This document shows positions 1-8,984 of a stretch of 64,000 nucleotides of DNA, piece after piece; within the stretch, counting starts at the first letter, position 1, and each line of letters begins with the position of its first letter. A program made the position numbers and the translations under genes. The DNA is taken from contig NZ_VYQF01000001.1 of NCBI RefSeq assembly GCF_008710285.1, positions 1,373,501-1,437,500 of the forward strand, given 5' to 3'. Origin of the DNA: Ginsengibacter hankyongi (GTDB taxonomy: Bacteria > Bacteroidota > Bacteroidia > Chitinophagales > Chitinophagaceae). The notes below the pieces were generated by a model that was given only the letters and a program-made list of their open reading frames with translations, was not told the DNA's origin and made no database searches.

Positions 1-1120
1 TACTGATGTCGACTGCATTTAAATTAACCGCTTCAAAAGGCAAAACGAGATGGCCGGACTTAGGAAGTATATTTCCCCTGCCCTGTATCTTTACGGAGGG
101 CAACCGGTTTTCAAAAAATACGTTTGCAGCATAACCTTTCTGCAAGGTATCGCCCCAGGTATTTTTTATTCCCGGGTTTACGCTAATGTTATAATCTCCA
201 TTGAAATTATCGCCGGTATATAGCTTTACTTCGCTTCCATTTATCGTATAAGTTATTTCCGGTTGATTACTTATCGTTATTAGGCCAGTAAGCTCCTGGC
301 CGGTTGCAATGGGATCGCTAAACTGAACGGAGGCATATTGCTCAGCATCGTTCATTGCCATAATATTCAGCACCTTAAAATCTCCGACAGCAGGTACTTC
401 TAAAGATTTGCTGTTTACGTTATCAATGCCTAATGGCTTGCCATTCCAGCTAAGCTGCATTTGTTGCGCCGTAGTTTCCCGTTGTATTGAAGTAACGGTA
501 AAATTATGCGTCTTGGCGGCAGCGTTATGTTGCCAGCTAATTTGTAAATTCTTATCATTTTCTGTAGCGGTCAATATTTTTTCAACCAATGAATTGTCTT
601 CAATATCTGCGGTTTCAATTTCACCTAACAACATCATTTTATCTTTCTGGTCATTACTTCTTAAGCCAAAACCCTGTACGGTAAATGCAGGTTTAATGGT
701 CTTAATATTAAAATTAAATTCTTCGTACTTAGCAGGAACCTTGGTTACTTTACCAAGATTAAAAGTTACCTGGTATAATTTATCAGGAACCAGGTTTCCA
801 TCGGGCTTAAATTCAATCGTTCGTGCATCGAGCCAAATTGCTTTTCCTTTTACAGAGGGTGAAAAACTAAAAAGATCTTTATCAATTGGCTCTCCAACAG
901 TGTGCGTGGTGGAAGCGTCCGCGGCCAGTTTAATTCTTATTAAAGTTGTTTTAGAAACAATTCCTGAGGTGTAAGCGTCAATGTATTGGCTGAAGGATGG
1001 ATCAACCTCTACCAGTTTATTTTTTTTATTGCAAGAAATAAATATTGTAAAAAGAGAAATGAAGCAGAAAAAAATAAGGGAACGATTTTTCTTATTGACA
1101 ATAAAGAAAAGGACTTTCAT
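1..1120 (-). CDS. Alpha-2-macroglobulin family lipoprotein, N-terminal part (cut by window edge)
   Basis: Translating the minus strand from the ATG at 1120 gives an open frame of 373 codons that runs off the left edge without a stop. The N-terminus is a hydrophobic stretch ending in FTIFISC followed by Asn-Lys-Lys, a lipobox with Cys near residue 33, so the product is probably an outer-membrane or periplasmic lipoprotein. The rest reads as repeated beta-sandwich (macroglobulin-like) segments, with typical phrases such as EPIDKDLFSFSPSVKGKAIW and SLVEKILT, as in the large bacterial alpha-2-macroglobulins that trap proteases by a thioester. The thioester domain would lie outside the window and cannot be checked. 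A second, complete family member lies at 43705. Family assignment is by overall character, not by a single diagnostic motif, hence moderate confidence. Confidence 0.7.
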   Translation of the reverse strand, partial: MKVLFFIVNKKNRSLIFFCFISLFTIFISCNKKNKLVEVDPSFSQYIDAYTSGIVSKTTLIRIKLAADASTTHTVGEPIDKDLFSFSPSVKGKAIWLDARTIEFKPDGNLVPDKLYQVTFNLGKVTKVPAKYEEFNFNIKTIKPAFTVQGFGLRSNDQKDKMMLLGEIETADIEDNSLVEKILTATENDKNLQISWQHNAAAKTHNFTVTSIQRETTAQQMQLSWNGKPLGIDNVNSKSLEVPAVGDFKVLNIMAMNDAEQYASVQFSDPIATGQELTGLITISNQPEITYTINGSEVKLYTGDNFNGDYNISVNPGIKNTWGDTLQKGYAANVFFENRLPSVKIQGRGNILPKSGHLVLPFEAVNLNAVDIS

Positions 1121-1239
1121 TAGCAAGATGATTTATGATAAAAGTCGCAAATTTTTATCAGGTAAACCAATTGCTTTAATATGAATTGAAAGAATTTAAC
1201 CAGGCCGGAATATTAAAAATGAAATATGCCGCTATAGAT

Positions 1240-1608
1240 TTAGTTTTTGCTTAAGCCAAGCTGGTGTTTTACCTTTTGGAGCAAATTGGTTACATCAAAT
1301 GGTTTGGCAATAAAATCATCTGCGCCATATTCCGCAATAGTGGCAGCGGCACCAGGATGGGCAGAAAACATAATTATAGGAATGTGTTTTGTTTCATTAT
1401 CTGATTTCAATTTCCTGCAAATATTTCGTCCGTCATGACCTGAAATGAGTACATCCAGCAGAATAAGGTCCGGCTTAAATGTTTCAATTTTTGGAAAGGT
1501 ATTCTCGCCTTTTGTGGTAACTTCTACTTCAAAACCTTTCATTGTTAGAAGTATTTCCATCACCGAAAGGATATCAGTATCATCATCAACAACAAGAATT
1601 TTGGACAT
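1240..1608 (-). CDS. Single-domain response regulator (CheY-like receiver)
   Basis: This 122-residue protein is one receiver domain and nothing else. The acidic cluster is VVDDD (residues 6-10), the phospho-acceptor Asp is D52 in LILLD, the switch Ser is S82 in IIMFSAH, and the conserved Lys is K102 in AKPF. There is no output domain, so it must act by protein contact or as a phosphate shuttle, like CheY or Spo0F. No histidine kinase is adjacent, so its partner is unknown. It lies between the alpha-2-macroglobulin gene downstream and an isocitrate dehydrogenase gene upstream, with 390 bases free upstream, and looks like its own transcription unit. Confidence 0.9.
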   Translation of the reverse strand: MSKILVVDDDTDILSVMEILLTMKGFEVEVTTKGENTFPKIETFKPDLILLDVLISGHDGRNICRKLKSDNETKHIPIIMFSAHPGAAATIAEYGADDFIAKPFDVTNLLQKVKHQLGLSKN

Positions 1609-1998
1609 AATAATTTTTTATCTAATTGCAGTGGTGAGAATATGAAAATTGATAGTTAATTATTGACATTTTGTTTTTAAGCAAAATTCTCTTCATTTTT
1701 ATAATAAAAGTTTTTTGCGATAGAATAGTTATAAATTCTTCTACTAATAATTCATTAACGCTTTTTCTCTAAAATTTGTTATATCGAACCAACAAAATGA
1801 TTTAAAAAGCACTTAATATATATTAAATTATTTCATTAAAAAATGAACAGTATGACGAGCCAAGTTTATTAAAAATAGAAGTCAAAAATTATAAGTATGC
1901 CCATTTTTAAATCAGCAGTTTCAATTTTTGATTATTAATCAACCTCAAAATTTATTCCGAAAAAAACATTTACCAACAGATTTCTTAAAATGACAAAA
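1609..1998. other. AT-rich intergenic stretch
   Basis: These 390 bases lie upstream of the response regulator and downstream of the isocitrate dehydrogenase, both on minus. The sequence is very AT-rich with many A and T runs. I see no open frame of coding character, no tRNA, no strong hairpin and no clear TAnnTTTG element on the minus strand. It presumably holds the response-regulator promoter. Confidence 0.5.
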
Positions 1999-3228
1999 CT
2001 ATTTCAATTTATTTTGAAGATTTTCGTTAATCGCTTCCAAAAATTCTTCTGTATATAAATAATCTGTACCGTGCGAAACCCTGCTACCACTAATGCACAC
2101 AGCAAGGTCCTTTGTCATTTTCCCGCTTTCAACCGTTTCAATACATACTGCTTCAAGCGTATTGCAGAAATTAATTAGCTCATCATTATTATCTAATTTA
2201 CCTCTAAAAGCAAGGCCTCTTGTCCATGCAAAAATTGAAGCGATGGGATTAGTTGAGGTGGGATTTCCCTTCTGGTATTCCCGAAAATGCCTGGTTACAG
2301 TTCCATGAGCGGCCTCGGCTTCCATAGTTTTACCGTCAGGGGTAATTAAAACTGATGTCATTAAGCCCAATGAGCCAAAGCCTTGTGCAATCGTATCGCT
2401 TTGCACATCGCCATCATAATTTTTACAGGCCCACACAAAATTTCCATTCCATTTTAAAGCGCTGGCAACCATGTCATCAATCAGGCGATGCTCATAGGTA
2501 ATTCCTGCTTCATCAAATTTTGTTTTGAATTCCTCTTGATAGATTTCTTCAAAAATATCTTTGAACCTGCCATCGTATTTTTTAAGAATTGTATTTTTTG
2601 TAGAAAGATATAAAGGCCATTTTTTACTGAGCGCCATATTGAAACAACTTCTTGCAAACCCTTGTATGCTTTCATCTGTATTATACATACAAAGCGCTAC
2701 ACCATCTCCTTTAAAATTATATACATCAAAAGTCTGCGTTTCGCCGCCACCTTCCGGTGTAAAACTCATAGTGAGCTTACCTTTCCCCTTTATAACGGTA
2801 TCGGTTGCACGATATTGATCGCCAAATGCGTGACGGCCAACAATAATGGGCGCCGTCCAGTTTGGAACCAACCTCGGGATATTTTTTATTACAATTGGCT
2901 CACGAAAAACAGTCCCATCCAATATATTCCTGATGGTGCCATTCGGGCTCTTCCACATTTGTTTAAGCTTAAATTCTTTCACTCTTAATTCATCAGGAGT
3001 AATTGTAGCGCATTTAATTCCAACACCACATTCTTTGATGGCGTTAGCAGCGTCTATAGTTACCTGGTCATTGGTTTCGTCGCGGTGCTCCATACCAAGA
3101 TCAAAATATTTTATATTAAGATCGAGGTAAGGCAATATCAATTTGTCCTTAATAAATTTCCAGATGATTCTTGTCATTTCATCTCCATCAAGTTCCACTA
3201 CAGGATTAGCGACTTTAATTTTTGTCAT
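1999..3228 (-). CDS. NADP-dependent isocitrate dehydrogenase, eukaryotic-type (dimeric IDH1/2-like)
   Basis: Oxidative decarboxylation of isocitrate to 2-oxoglutarate in the TCA cycle. The 409-residue protein matches the IDH1/IDH2 subfamily over its full length: [16 protein letters not shown] at the start, the substrate loop [10 protein letters not shown], the substrate Arg in [14 protein letters not shown] (equivalent to human IDH1 Arg132), and [13 protein letters not shown], where the Arg-His pair corresponds to the NADP 2'-phosphate contacts of human IDH1. NADP use is therefore well supported. The next gene upstream encodes a second isocitrate dehydrogenase of the unrelated bacterial subfamily, 64 bases away in the same direction. 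Usual family length is about 400-415 residues, so the gene is intact. Confidence 0.95.
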   Translation of the reverse strand: MTKIKVANPVVELDGDEMTRIIWKFIKDKLILPYLDLNIKYFDLGMEHRDETNDQVTIDAANAIKECGVGIKCATITPDELRVKEFKLKQMWKSPNGTIRNILDGTVFREPIVIKNIPRLVPNWTAPIIVGRHAFGDQYRATDTVIKGKGKLTMSFTPEGGGETQTFDVYNFKGDGVALCMYNTDESIQGFARSCFNMALSKKWPLYLSTKNTILKKYDGRFKDIFEEIYQEEFKTKFDEAGITYEHRLIDDMVASALKWNGNFVWACKNYDGDVQSDTIAQGFGSLGLMTSVLITPDGKTMEAEAAHGTVTRHFREYQKGNPTSTNPIASIFAWTRGLAFRGKLDNNDELINFCNTLEAVCIETVESGKMTKDLAVCISGSRVSHGTDYLYTEEFLEAINENLQNKLK

Positions 3229-3292
3229 TTAATTCAAGGTTTTGTTTATTAAAAATGTCTGTAAAATTTAAAAATAATATCATGCAAATTAA

Positions 3293-4558
3293 CTACAGAT
3301 TTTTTATTACTTCATCAGCAAACTCACTTGTTTTAAGAAGTGTTGCATCTTTCATCAGGTTATAAAAATCAATAGTTACTTTCCTGTTTTTTATCGTTTT
3401 ACCTATACCGTTAGTTATCAATTCGCCTGCCTCTTTCCAGTTCATATAATCCAGTAGCATCACTCCGCTTAATATTACCGAAGAAGGATTCATGGTATTG
3501 GTATTCGCAAATCTCGGAGCTGTTCCATGTGTGGCTTCAAACACAGCATGGCCGGTTAAAAAATTAATATTTGCACCTGGTGCAATTCCTATTCCACCCA
3601 CCTGGGCGGCCAGTGCATCACTTATGTAATCTCCATTTAAATTCAGCGTAGCAATGACTGAATAATTTTGCGGAGCCAATAAAGCCTGTTGTAAAAAATT
3701 ATCAGCAATGGCATCTTTAATAATTATTTTTCCGCCAATCTGTGCAATTCTCATTTCTTCATTGGCAACTGCTTCGCCGCTTTCTTTTTTGGTAGCTTCC
3801 CATTGATTCCACGTATAAACTTCGTTTGGAAATTCGCGAACAGCTAGCTCATATCCCCAGTTCTTAAATGCGCCTTCCGTAAATTTCATAATGTTTCCTT
3901 TATGAACAAATGTAACAGAAGGCAATTTGTTGACAATGGCATATTCTATTGCAGATCGTATCAATCTTTCAGAACCCTCCTTACTAACCGGCTTTATACC
4001 AAAAGAACTTGTTTGCGGAAAGCGGATTTTTTTCACATTCAATTCTTCCTGCAGAAACTTCAGTAATTTTTTTGCCTCAGGTGTACCGGTCATAAATTCT
4101 ATTCCTGCATAAATATCTTCGGTATTCTCCCTGAAAATAACCATATTAACTTTCTCGGGCTGCCACATAGGAGACGGAACTCCTTCAAAATATCTTACGG
4201 GCCTTAAATTAACGAAGAGATCAAGCTCCTGTCTTAAAGCCACGTTCAGACTGCGTATTCCTCCGCCAACTGGCGTTGTGAGTGGACCTTTTATAGCTAA
4301 TAAGTATTCCCTGAAGGCTTCCATGGTTGCAGCAGGCATCCACTCACCTGTAAGGTTAAACGCCTTTTCGCCGGCCAGCACTTCCATCCATTCTATTTTT
4401 CTCTTACCCTCATAAGCCTTTGCAACGGCCGCATCAAAAACACGGACACTTGCTTTCCAGATATCAGGCCCAATTCCATCTCCTTCAATAAATGGTATTA
4501 CAGGATTATCAGGAACAATCAGCAAACCATCACCTCCCATTCTAATTTTTTTGGACAT
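3293..4558 (-). CDS. icd: Isocitrate dehydrogenase, bacterial (E. coli Icd) type, with altered cofactor-site residues
   Basis: This 421-residue protein follows E. coli Icd end to end: [12 protein letters not shown], the substrate and regulatory loop [16 protein letters not shown] (Ser103, equivalent to the AceK-phosphorylated Ser113), the substrate segment [13 protein letters not shown], and [13 protein letters not shown]. At the NADP site, aligned to E. coli with a constant offset of +5, Lys344 is Arg349, Tyr345 is Phe350, Val351 is Met356, Tyr391 is Ile396 and Arg395 is Asn400. Three of the classic 2'-phosphate ligands are thus missing, so cofactor preference cannot be assumed to be NADP. 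The gene is 9 bases downstream of a GNAT gene and 64 bases upstream of the eukaryotic-type paralogue, suggesting one transcript. That the product is an isocitrate dehydrogenase is secure; cofactor use is open. Confidence 0.92.
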   Translation of the reverse strand: MSKKIRMGGDGLLIVPDNPVIPFIEGDGIGPDIWKASVRVFDAAVAKAYEGKRKIEWMEVLAGEKAFNLTGEWMPAATMEAFREYLLAIKGPLTTPVGGGIRSLNVALRQELDLFVNLRPVRYFEGVPSPMWQPEKVNMVIFRENTEDIYAGIEFMTGTPEAKKLLKFLQEELNVKKIRFPQTSSFGIKPVSKEGSERLIRSAIEYAIVNKLPSVTFVHKGNIMKFTEGAFKNWGYELAVREFPNEVYTWNQWEATKKESGEAVANEEMRIAQIGGKIIIKDAIADNFLQQALLAPQNYSVIATLNLNGDYISDALAAQVGGIGIAPGANINFLTGHAVFEATHGTAPRFANTNTMNPSSVILSGVMLLDYMNWKEAGELITNGIGKTIKNRKVTIDFYNLMKDATLLKTSEFADEVIKNL

Positions 4559-4567
4559 TATTTTATT

Positions 4568-5020
4568 TTAAAAATTTATAGCGCAATTCACCCAGCTGTC
4601 GTCGAATTTTACCCCTTTGTATTTTTTATAGAAATTAATCGCCGACTCATTCCAATCAAGTACCTGCCAAGCAATGCCACTCAATTTTCTGTCTTCCGCT
4701 TCTTCTAATAATTTATCAAATAATAACTTACCGATTCCTTTGCCCCTAAACTCTTCGCTCACTAAAATATCTTCAAGATACATACGCTGCCCCTTCCACG
4801 TAGAATAACGAATATAATATAAAGCAAAGGCTTCAACTTTGCCGTCCACTTCAGCCACAAATGCCCACCACACAGGATTTTGTCCAAAGCCGCTTTCTTC
4901 AAAATGTTCTAATGAAACGGTCATTTCCTGTGGTGCCTTTTCAAAAACCGCGAGCTCATATATCAGTTCCATCAGCCTTTTACAATCTTTTCTTTCTGCT
5001 TTTCTTATTGAAATATTCAT
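4568..5020 (-). CDS. GNAT-family N-acetyltransferase, diamine (SSAT-like) acetyltransferase type
   Basis: A 150-residue single-domain GNAT enzyme, expected to transfer acetyl from acetyl-CoA to a small amine. The acetyl-CoA loop is EEFRGKGIGKLLF, preceded by MYLEDILV (strand beta4), and the C-terminal part NESAINFYKKYKG is typical. The N-terminal IRKAERKDCKRLMELIYELA and the phrase FEKAPQEMTV resemble spermidine/spermine or diamine acetyltransferases (SAT family), so a polyamine or similar amine substrate is likely but not proven. It sits 6 bases after the PLP-enzyme gene and 9 bases before icd, in one minus-strand run. Confidence 0.85.
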   Translation of the reverse strand: MNISIRKAERKDCKRLMELIYELAVFEKAPQEMTVSLEHFEESGFGQNPVWWAFVAEVDGKVEAFALYYIRYSTWKGQRMYLEDILVSEEFRGKGIGKLLFDKLLEEAEDRKLSGIAWQVLDWNESAINFYKKYKGVKFDDSWVNCAINF

Positions 5021-5026
5021 CCATAA

Positions 5027-6250
5027 TTATTTAAGAGCCTGGTCTAAATCGTTTAAAATGTCTTCTACATTTTCAATTCCGACGCTCATTCTTATAAGTC
5101 CATCGGTGATTCCATATTTTTCTCTCTTTTCTTTTGGTACTCCAAAATGAGTCATTGATGCAGGATGCGACAGAAGCGTATCGCATGTTCCCAAAGAAAC
5201 GGCTCTTACGCACATTTGTAATTTATCTATAAACTTTTTTCCTGCAAGCAGTCCATCTTTTAATTCAAAGCTTAACATAGCTCCCGGATGTTTCATCTGT
5301 TTATTTGCTGTTGAATAATCAGGATGAGAAGTAAGACCAAGATAATTCACTTTTGCAATTGAATTATTTTGTTGCAAAAACTTAGCTACCTGCATGGCAT
5401 TGTTACAATGACGTTCCATTCTTACTTCCAGCGTTTTCATTCCCTGGGTTAATAGAAATGCATCAAATGAGTTGGAGTTGCCTCCCAATAAACGATGCAC
5501 TTTTTCCATACGGCCGTTCATAAACTCAAGATCCTTACCAACAATTACTCCCCCAATAGCGGTACCATGGCCATTTAAAAATTTGGTTGTAGAATGAAAC
5601 ACAAAATCAACATCATATTTAAAAGGTTGTTGCAGGTAAGGGGTGGCAAAAGTATTATCTACAGCCACTATTAAATTATTTCTTTTAGCCAGCTTCGTTA
5701 GTTCATCAATATCTACGCATTGAATGGTAGGATTAGCAGGAGTTTCCAGGTATAGCAATTTTATCCTGTCATCATTTTTTAACACCTCTTCGGCTTTATT
5801 TAAATCCCGCAGGTCAACTATTACCGTTTCTATTCCTAATTGCGGCAGCACTTTATCCATTAATTCCTGAGTGCCACCGTATAAGGAAAAATGGGATAAA
5901 ATTTTATCACCACTTTTTAAAACACCCAACAGCAGAGCACTTATAGCGGCCATACCACTGGAATGCAGGATTGATTTTAATTGAAGTGGCTCGCCATTTT
6001 TAGTAATACCAAAACTTTCCAAAGCCGAAATTTTTTGTTCCGCCTCTGTCATTGTAGGATTGCCCCAACGGCTGTATATATAACCTTTCTCTTCACCATT
6101 AAAACGCCGCATGCCCTGGTCCGCAGTATCAAAAACATAGGTGCTGCTTGCATAAATAGGTGTAAGGTGAGCGTTATTACCATCGGCTTCGTGACCACTA
6201 TGAATAGCTACCGAACCAAATCCCTTGAGAAAATCTTTTTGTGAAGGCAT
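5027..6250 (-). CDS. Cys/Met metabolism PLP-dependent enzyme (cystathionine gamma-synthase / methionine gamma-lyase family)
   Basis: A fold-type I PLP enzyme of trans-sulfuration. Taking the ATG at 6250 gives 407 residues, the usual family length; an upstream in-frame ATG at 6334 would overlap the divergent DinB gene and adds a hydrophobic tail foreign to the family, so I reject it. Visible motifs: GYIYSRWGNPT (PLP phosphate and substrate region of the neighbouring subunit), YGGTQELM, ETPANPTIQCVD, AVDNTFATPYLQQP, and the Schiff-base lysine K223 in HSTTKFLNGHG. Members do gamma-synthase, gamma-lyase, beta-lyase or O-acetylhomoserine sulfhydrylase chemistry, and sequence alone does not settle which. 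First gene of the minus-strand run that includes the GNAT and isocitrate dehydrogenase genes. Confidence 0.88.
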   Translation of the reverse strand: MPSQKDFLKGFGSVAIHSGHEADGNNAHLTPIYASSTYVFDTADQGMRRFNGEEKGYIYSRWGNPTMTEAEQKISALESFGITKNGEPLQLKSILHSSGMAAISALLLGVLKSGDKILSHFSLYGGTQELMDKVLPQLGIETVIVDLRDLNKAEEVLKNDDRIKLLYLETPANPTIQCVDIDELTKLAKRNNLIVAVDNTFATPYLQQPFKYDVDFVFHSTTKFLNGHGTAIGGVIVGKDLEFMNGRMEKVHRLLGGNSNSFDAFLLTQGMKTLEVRMERHCNNAMQVAKFLQQNNSIAKVNYLGLTSHPDYSTANKQMKHPGAMLSFELKDGLLAGKKFIDKLQMCVRAVSLGTCDTLLSHPASMTHFGVPKEKREKYGITDGLIRMSVGIENVEDILNDLDQALK

Positions 6251-6288
6251 GTGTATAATTAATAAGCCAAAATAAAAAAATGAATATT

Positions 6289-6296
6289 TAAGTTTG
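6289..6296 (+). promoter_or_regulatory. Putative -7 element for the DinB gene
   Basis: The word TAAGTTTG fits the Bacteroidota -7 consensus TAnnTTTG and ends 18 bases before the DinB start codon at 6314. No clear TTTG at -33. It lies one base from an opposite-facing -7 word (6298-6305), so the two promoters would be back to back. Confidence 0.4.
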
Positions 6297-6297
6297 G

Positions 6298-6305
6298 CAA
6301 AAGTA
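6298..6305 (-). promoter_or_regulatory. Putative -7 element for the PLP-enzyme operon
   Basis: On the minus strand this reads TACTTTTG, matching TAnnTTTG, about 48 bases upstream of the ATG at 6250. This supports the short start chosen for that gene. A TTG lies about 23 bases further upstream on the minus strand (6329-6331), at the long end of the allowed spacing. Confidence 0.4.
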
Positions 6306-6313
6306 GTAAAAAC

Positions 6314-6805
6314 ATGAAGCAACTTTTGCAACAATATGCTGCATACAATCTTTGGGCAAATAAAACACTTATGGAAAGAATTGCTCAGTTACCGGAAGAT
6401 ATTATTTATAAAGAAACGAAAAGCAGCTTTTCAAGTATTTATAAAACGGTTATACATTTAATGGATGTAGAAAGTATTTGGTGGCAACGCTTAAAACTCC
6501 AGGAACATGTGGAGTGGCCCGGCGTAAATTTTAAGGGAAATTTTGAAGAACTTTCTAAAGAACTTTTATCCCTTTCCAAACAGTGGAGTGACTGGATATC
6601 CAATTCAAATGAAATTAATCTTACCCATGTTTTTGCTTATCACAATTCAAAAAAAGAATATTTTAAACAGCCAGTATTTGAAATGCTGGTTCATTTATTT
6701 AATCACCAGACTTTTCATCGCGGGCAATTAGTGACAATGATGCGGCAAAATGGAATTGAAAAAATTCCGGCAACAGACTTCATTGTCTTTTGCAGGAAGA
6801 AATAA
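6314..6805 (+). CDS. DinB-family four-helix-bundle protein
   Basis: A 163-residue cytoplasmic protein of the DinB/YfiT-like superfamily. Such proteins bind a metal through three histidines; here the candidates are the His of VIHLMDVESIWWQR in the second helix and the two of HLFNHQTFHRGQL near the C-terminus, which is the hallmark segment. Some relatives are thiol (bacillithiol or mycothiol) S-transferases, others have no known activity. The start codon lies 63 bases from the divergent PLP-enzyme start; the stop is 3 bases from the end of a convergent small gene. Confidence 0.88.
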   Translation: MKQLLQQYAAYNLWANKTLMERIAQLPEDIIYKETKSSFSSIYKTVIHLMDVESIWWQRLKLQEHVEWPGVNFKGNFEELSKELLSLSKQWSDWISNSNEINLTHVFAYHNSKKEYFKQPVFEMLVHLFNHQTFHRGQLVTMMRQNGIEKIPATDFIVFCRKK

Positions 6806-6808
6806 TTG

Positions 6809-7087
6809 TCACTTTGCTTCAGGTAATACTTCATCCAGCTTATTATCCTTAATGAATTTATCTTTTACTTCAGCAAATTCTGCCTGCAGTTTTATAGCCG
6901 CATTAAGAGCATCATCTGTTTTAGAATGAATTTCGGGAAGTTGTTTTTCGAGTAACCCGTTTCCAAGATTTATGTTTTCTGCTTCGAGCTGGGCAACTTT
7001 TTTCAGTAGTGAAGTTTGGCTGTTAGCCACGTCATCCAACTCACGAAGTATCTTTTCCATCAGGTGTAATTTTTCAGTTTTGTCCAT
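6809..7087 (-). CDS. Small coiled-coil protein of unknown function
   Basis: A 92-residue acidic and lysine-rich protein with no signal peptide and no membrane segment. Residues 1-50 show a heptad-like pattern (LHLMEKILRELDDVANS, then LLKKVAQLEAEN), and the second half is another amphipathic helix (AAIKLQAEFAEVKDKF), so it is probably all helical and oligomeric. I do not recognise a family. It stands alone, convergent with DinB on one side and 142 bases from the fabH stop on the other. That it is translated is supported by codon composition and lack of a better frame. Confidence 0.65.
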   Translation of the reverse strand: MDKTEKLHLMEKILRELDDVANSQTSLLKKVAQLEAENINLGNGLLEKQLPEIHSKTDDALNAAIKLQAEFAEVKDKFIKDNKLDEVLPEAK

Positions 7088-7229
7088 GGTAATTTCTTTT
7101 TATTAAAAAATATTGATTAATAGATTCTATCTAATATGGTGCCATTGTATCGTTCTCAACGTATTTTAACTAAAGAAGACTTACAAAATTGATTTATTCA
7201 ATAGCTGTGTGACAGAAACTGCGCATCTC

Positions 7230-8237
7230 TTATGAATTTGGAGTATCATACGCCCACTTCACCAGTGTTGCGCCCCACGTAAAGCCTCCGCCAAAAGCAG
7301 CCAATACAATAAGGTCGCCTTTCTTCAACTGGTTTTCCCACTCCCACAAACACAAAGGTATTGTTGCAGAAGTTGTGTTGCCATACCGTTGAATATTAAT
7401 CATCACCTTATCCATACTTAATCCCATACGGTTGGCGGTTGCATCAATTATCCTTTTATTGGCCTGGTGAGGAACCAGCCATGCAATATCATCGCCCGTT
7501 AAATGATTTCTTTCCAACAATTCGTAGGATACATCTGCCATTCCTTTTACAGCAAACTTGAACACTGACGGTCCTTCCTGGAAGATATAATGTTCTTTTG
7601 CTAATACTGTCTCTACTGAAGCCGGCTTAGCAGAGCCACCGGCAACCATCTTAAGATATTCAGCACCGCTTCCGTCAGTTTTTAAAAGACTATCAAGTAT
7701 TCCATATCCGTCTTCATTCGGTTCTAATAAAATAGCACCTGCGGCATCTCCAAAAAGTACACAGGTTTTACGATCGCTGTAATCTACAATGCCGCTCATT
7801 TTATCGGTACCAACCACCACCACTTTTTTATAACGGCCACTTTCAATTAAAGATGCTCCTGTTGTTACTCCAAATAAAAACCCGGAACAGGCTGCTGAAA
7901 GATCGAATCCAAATGCATTAACAGCCCCAATTTTATAAGTTATAATATTTGCGGTTGCAGGAAACGTCATATCAGGCGTAACAGTGCAGCAAATAAGACA
8001 ATCAATTTCCACAGGATCTATTCCTCTTTTTTTACAAAGCTCCAACACCGCGGGAATTGCCATCTCTGAAACCCCTTTATTTTCTCCTTTAAGAATTCTT
8101 CTTTCTTCAACACCCGTTCTCGATTTTATCCATTCATCATTGGTGTCAACCATCGTTTCAAGCTCAGCATTAGTAAGTCGGTAATCGGGAACATAGCCTC
8201 CAACGGCTGTAATCGCGGCTGTAATTTTTTTATCCAT
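7230..8237 (-). CDS. fabH: 3-oxoacyl-[acyl-carrier-protein] synthase III
   Basis: Starts fatty acid synthesis by condensing an acyl-CoA with malonyl-ACP. The 335-residue protein has the full FabH catalytic triad: Cys117 in DLSAACSGF, His257 in [10 protein letters not shown] and Asn287 in [10 protein letters not shown]. The C-terminal glycine-rich segment [15 protein letters not shown] is also canonical. Length is normal (about 320-340). It is transcribed alone here, divergent from ruvA; no fab or plsX neighbour is seen, so it may be one of several FabH paralogues, which are common in this phylum. Confidence 0.95.
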   Translation of the reverse strand: MDKKITAAITAVGGYVPDYRLTNAELETMVDTNDEWIKSRTGVEERRILKGENKGVSEMAIPAVLELCKKRGIDPVEIDCLICCTVTPDMTFPATANIITYKIGAVNAFGFDLSAACSGFLFGVTTGASLIESGRYKKVVVVGTDKMSGIVDYSDRKTCVLFGDAAGAILLEPNEDGYGILDSLLKTDGSGAEYLKMVAGGSAKPASVETVLAKEHYIFQEGPSVFKFAVKGMADVSYELLERNHLTGDDIAWLVPHQANKRIIDATANRMGLSMDKVMINIQRYGNTTSATIPLCLWEWENQLKKGDLIVLAAFGGGFTWGATLVKWAYDTPNS

Positions 8238-8347
8238 TTATTCAATCAGTCTTTTTTGAGGGGATAAAAATACAACATACTTTATTATCAGCTTCGATTG
8301 TGAAGTAAGGCGAATATTTTTATATGGCATCATTACAGTGAATTACT

Positions 8348-8355
8348 TATTTTTG
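8348..8355 (+). promoter_or_regulatory. Putative -7 element for ruvA-sprA
   Basis: TATTTTTG matches TAnnTTTG and ends 17 bases before the ruvA start codon. The region is AT-rich, and no TTTG is seen at -33, so this is only suggestive. Confidence 0.35.
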
Positions 8356-8372
8356 GCACTCTTAAAAAATGT

Positions 8373-8957
8373 ATGATAGCATATTTATCAGGCAAATTCT
8401 TGTATAAAACTCCAACCGTTGTTTATGTGGATGTGCAAGGTTTAGGGTATGAAGTAAATATTAGTTTAAACACCTATTCTCACATTCAAAAATTAAACGA
8501 AGGAAAACTATATACTTACATGCAGGTAAAGGAAGATGCGCATACTTTGTATGGATTTTTTGATTCAATGGAAAAAGAAATGTTTGTAATGTTGATAAGT
8601 GTTTCCGGCGTGGGTGCAGCAACGGCAAGAATGATGTTGTCTCATTTAAAGCCTGAAGAAATCAGTAAAGCAATCCTGCAAAACAATGCTTCTTTATTGG
8701 AGAGCGTGAAAGGTATCGGTAGAAAAACAGCCGAACGACTCGTTCTTGAACTTAGAGATAAAATGTCAAAATTATCATCAACTGAACCTTTAAATACAAC
8801 TGTTGGCAATACTTTGCACCAGGATGCGTTAAATGCATTGGTGGCCCTTGGAATCGGAAAGCCAGTTGCCGAACAATCAATTAAAAAAATCGTAATTTCC
8901 AACCCAACAATAAACAACCTTGAAGAATTAATAAAAAAAGCCCTAAAAGCTATTTGA
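8373..8957 (+). CDS. ruvA: Holliday junction branch migration complex subunit RuvA
   Basis: RuvA tetramers bind the four-way junction and load the RuvB helicase. The 194-residue protein has the N-terminal OB fold (MIAYLSGKFLYKTPTVVYVD, then GYEVNISL), the two helix-hairpin-helix motifs (SVSGVGAATARMML and SVKGIGRKTAERLVLEL), and the C-terminal RuvB-contacting domain (ALNALVALGIGKPVAEQSI). Length is normal. sprA starts only 27 bases after the stop, so the two are probably co-transcribed although functionally unrelated. Confidence 0.97.
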   Translation: MIAYLSGKFLYKTPTVVYVDVQGLGYEVNISLNTYSHIQKLNEGKLYTYMQVKEDAHTLYGFFDSMEKEMFVMLISVSGVGAATARMMLSHLKPEEISKAILQNNASLLESVKGIGRKTAERLVLELRDKMSKLSSTEPLNTTVGNTLHQDALNALVALGIGKPVAEQSIKKIVISNPTINNLEELIKKALKAI

Positions 8958-8984
8958 CAGAAATCTACCTTAATTAATCGTGGG

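Noticed and set aside
408-974. Open plus-strand frame of 188 codons
   Set aside because: It lies antisense to the alpha-2-macroglobulin lipoprotein frame, which has a lipobox and family character; the plus frame has shadow-like composition.
6251-6334. N-terminal extension of the PLP enzyme as a signal peptide or membrane anchor
   Set aside because: The extension overlaps the divergent DinB start and both promoter words; the enzyme family is cytoplasmic and starts at 6250.
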